64,000 nucleotides of DNA from Yponomeuta sedellus (lineage: Eukaryota > Arthropoda > Insecta > Lepidoptera > Yponomeutidae): positions 12,181,894 through 12,245,893 of the forward strand of contig OW203747.1 in NCBI GenBank assembly GCA_934045075.1. Direction: 5' to 3'. The notes beneath the pieces were generated by a model. It was not told the origin of the DNA, made no database searches, and saw nothing but the letters and a program-made list of their open reading frames with translations. Every line of letters begins with the position of its first letter. Positions within the stretch are counted from its first letter, which is position 1. The position numbers and the translations under genes are program-made. Of this stretch, positions 63,395 to 64,000 are shown in pieces.

Positions 63395-63548
63395 ACATCA
63401 CACTAATATTACAAAGGCTAAAGTTTGTGAGTGTGTATGTTTGTTACTTCTTCACGTCTAAACGGCTGTAGCTATTTTAGTAAAATTTTCGTATGGACTT
63501 AGTTGACACCCTGGATGTCGCCTAGGCTACGTTTTACTGCGAGAAAAT
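63395..63548 (+). repeat. Repeat G copy
   Basis: The sequence cactaatattacaaaggcta, gtgtgtatgtttgttacttc, cgtctaaacggctgtagcta and ggctacgttttactgcgaga is the uninterrupted relative of the repeat G split at 49821. Confidence 0.6.
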
Positions 63549-63552
63549 ATCT

Positions 63553-64000
63553 TATTTTAAAAACCTAGTTAGAGGCTAAAAATTCCACCCATGCCGGGAT
63601 TCGAACCCACGACCTCTGGCTATCCGTGCCAGCGCTCTTTTCAACTGAGCTAATGGGCGACTCACCGGCATCAGTGAAATTTCGAAACTCTTTACACTAT
63701 TCTCTGTATTACGTACAGGCAGCGACATCTGGCTGAAGTAAATTGCATCACTTACAGGCCCGAGTACCTACTTTGCAGTTAGGTTTTTACATCGGAATGA
63801 TATCGCTGTATTCACATTATAATACTATTTTTATTTTTAATGCACTAACCCGTGCTAAGGACAATTTTAACAACCTTTTTAGAGGCAAAAAATTCCACCC
63901 ATGCACGGATAGCCAGAGGTCGTGGGTTCGAATTCCGGCATGGGTGGAATTTTTAGCCTCTAAATAGGTTTTTAAAATTGTCCTTAGCACGGGTTAGTGC
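63553..64000. repeat. tRNA-like composite, inverted pair, runs off the window
   Basis: A complete body is on the minus strand at 63585-63660. The extension follows (tacgtacaggcagcgacatc, tacctactttgcagttaggt), then tactatttttatttttaatg cactaacccgtgctaaggac. A second, shorter inverted pair is at 63870-63965, where ttccacccatgcacggatag ccagagg and ttcgaattccggcatgggtg ga lie back to back. The unit is cut by the window end. Confidence 0.7.

Overview
This window is eukaryotic and reads as intergenic or intronic DNA from a repeat-rich moth or butterfly (Lepidoptera). The reasons are spliced genes with GT-AG introns, no bacterial operons or ribosome binding sites, and many retroposons and MITEs. 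These include RTE 3' ends with the 'ggacatagccctcccctaatgagcgc'-type signature (quoted in part in the entries), SINEs with tRNA-like heads, a LINE tail reading 'ggttgtctggaagagatcgc', and the 'gggttccgtacccaaagg' repeat familiar from lepidopteran genomes. The species cannot be named from the sequence. Almost every short open frame is repeat-derived.

The most important object is a nested-in but apparently complete DNA transposon at about 31791-47434 (15.6 kb). Its ends are matching inverted repeats starting TACACGGAAAAAAA, and both ends have long subterminal repeat arrays (85-bp units on the left, about 310-bp units on the right). It carries two uninterrupted genes on the minus strand. One is a 793-aa C2H2 zinc-finger transposase resembling the TNP2/EnSpm-CACTA (CMC) group (34839-37220). 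The other is an eight-exon gene for a SAM-domain protein of the type often labelled SAMD3-like (37281-42165), which I assembled by hand; all eight exons join in frame at GT-AG sites. The SAM gene stops only 60 bp before the transposase ATG, and a good 3' splice site lies just before that ATG. This suggests one promoter and alternative splicing, as in plant En/Spm.

The flanks (1-31790 and 47435-64000) are layered retroposons. The best represented family is a SINE whose 5' part resembles 5S rRNA (the internal promoter region, e.g. gttaagcaac and ggatgggtgaccg) and whose 3' part resembles an RTE tail. About 17 copies are visible, three with 12-14-bp target duplications. A second family carries a tRNA-like body, often in inverted head-to-head pairs. 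A third is a common tRNA-headed SINE (SINE-B), into which other elements have repeatedly jumped, giving clear insertion footprints: a hAT-type MITE with an 8-bp duplication, two RTE tails, and a 5S-SINE. There is also a foldback element with a 100-bp hairpin stem, several palindromic MITEs, very long microsatellites ((CTGT) over 539 bp, (CTAT) over 209 bp, (AT) 70 bp), and three broken LINE coding regions (48.7, 57.9 and 60.7-62.4 kb).

The only hint of a resident host gene is a possible 3'-terminal exon on the minus strand at 31459-31730, directly beside the left end of the big transposon. Everything said about function is by comparison with families recalled from knowledge; no database search was possible.
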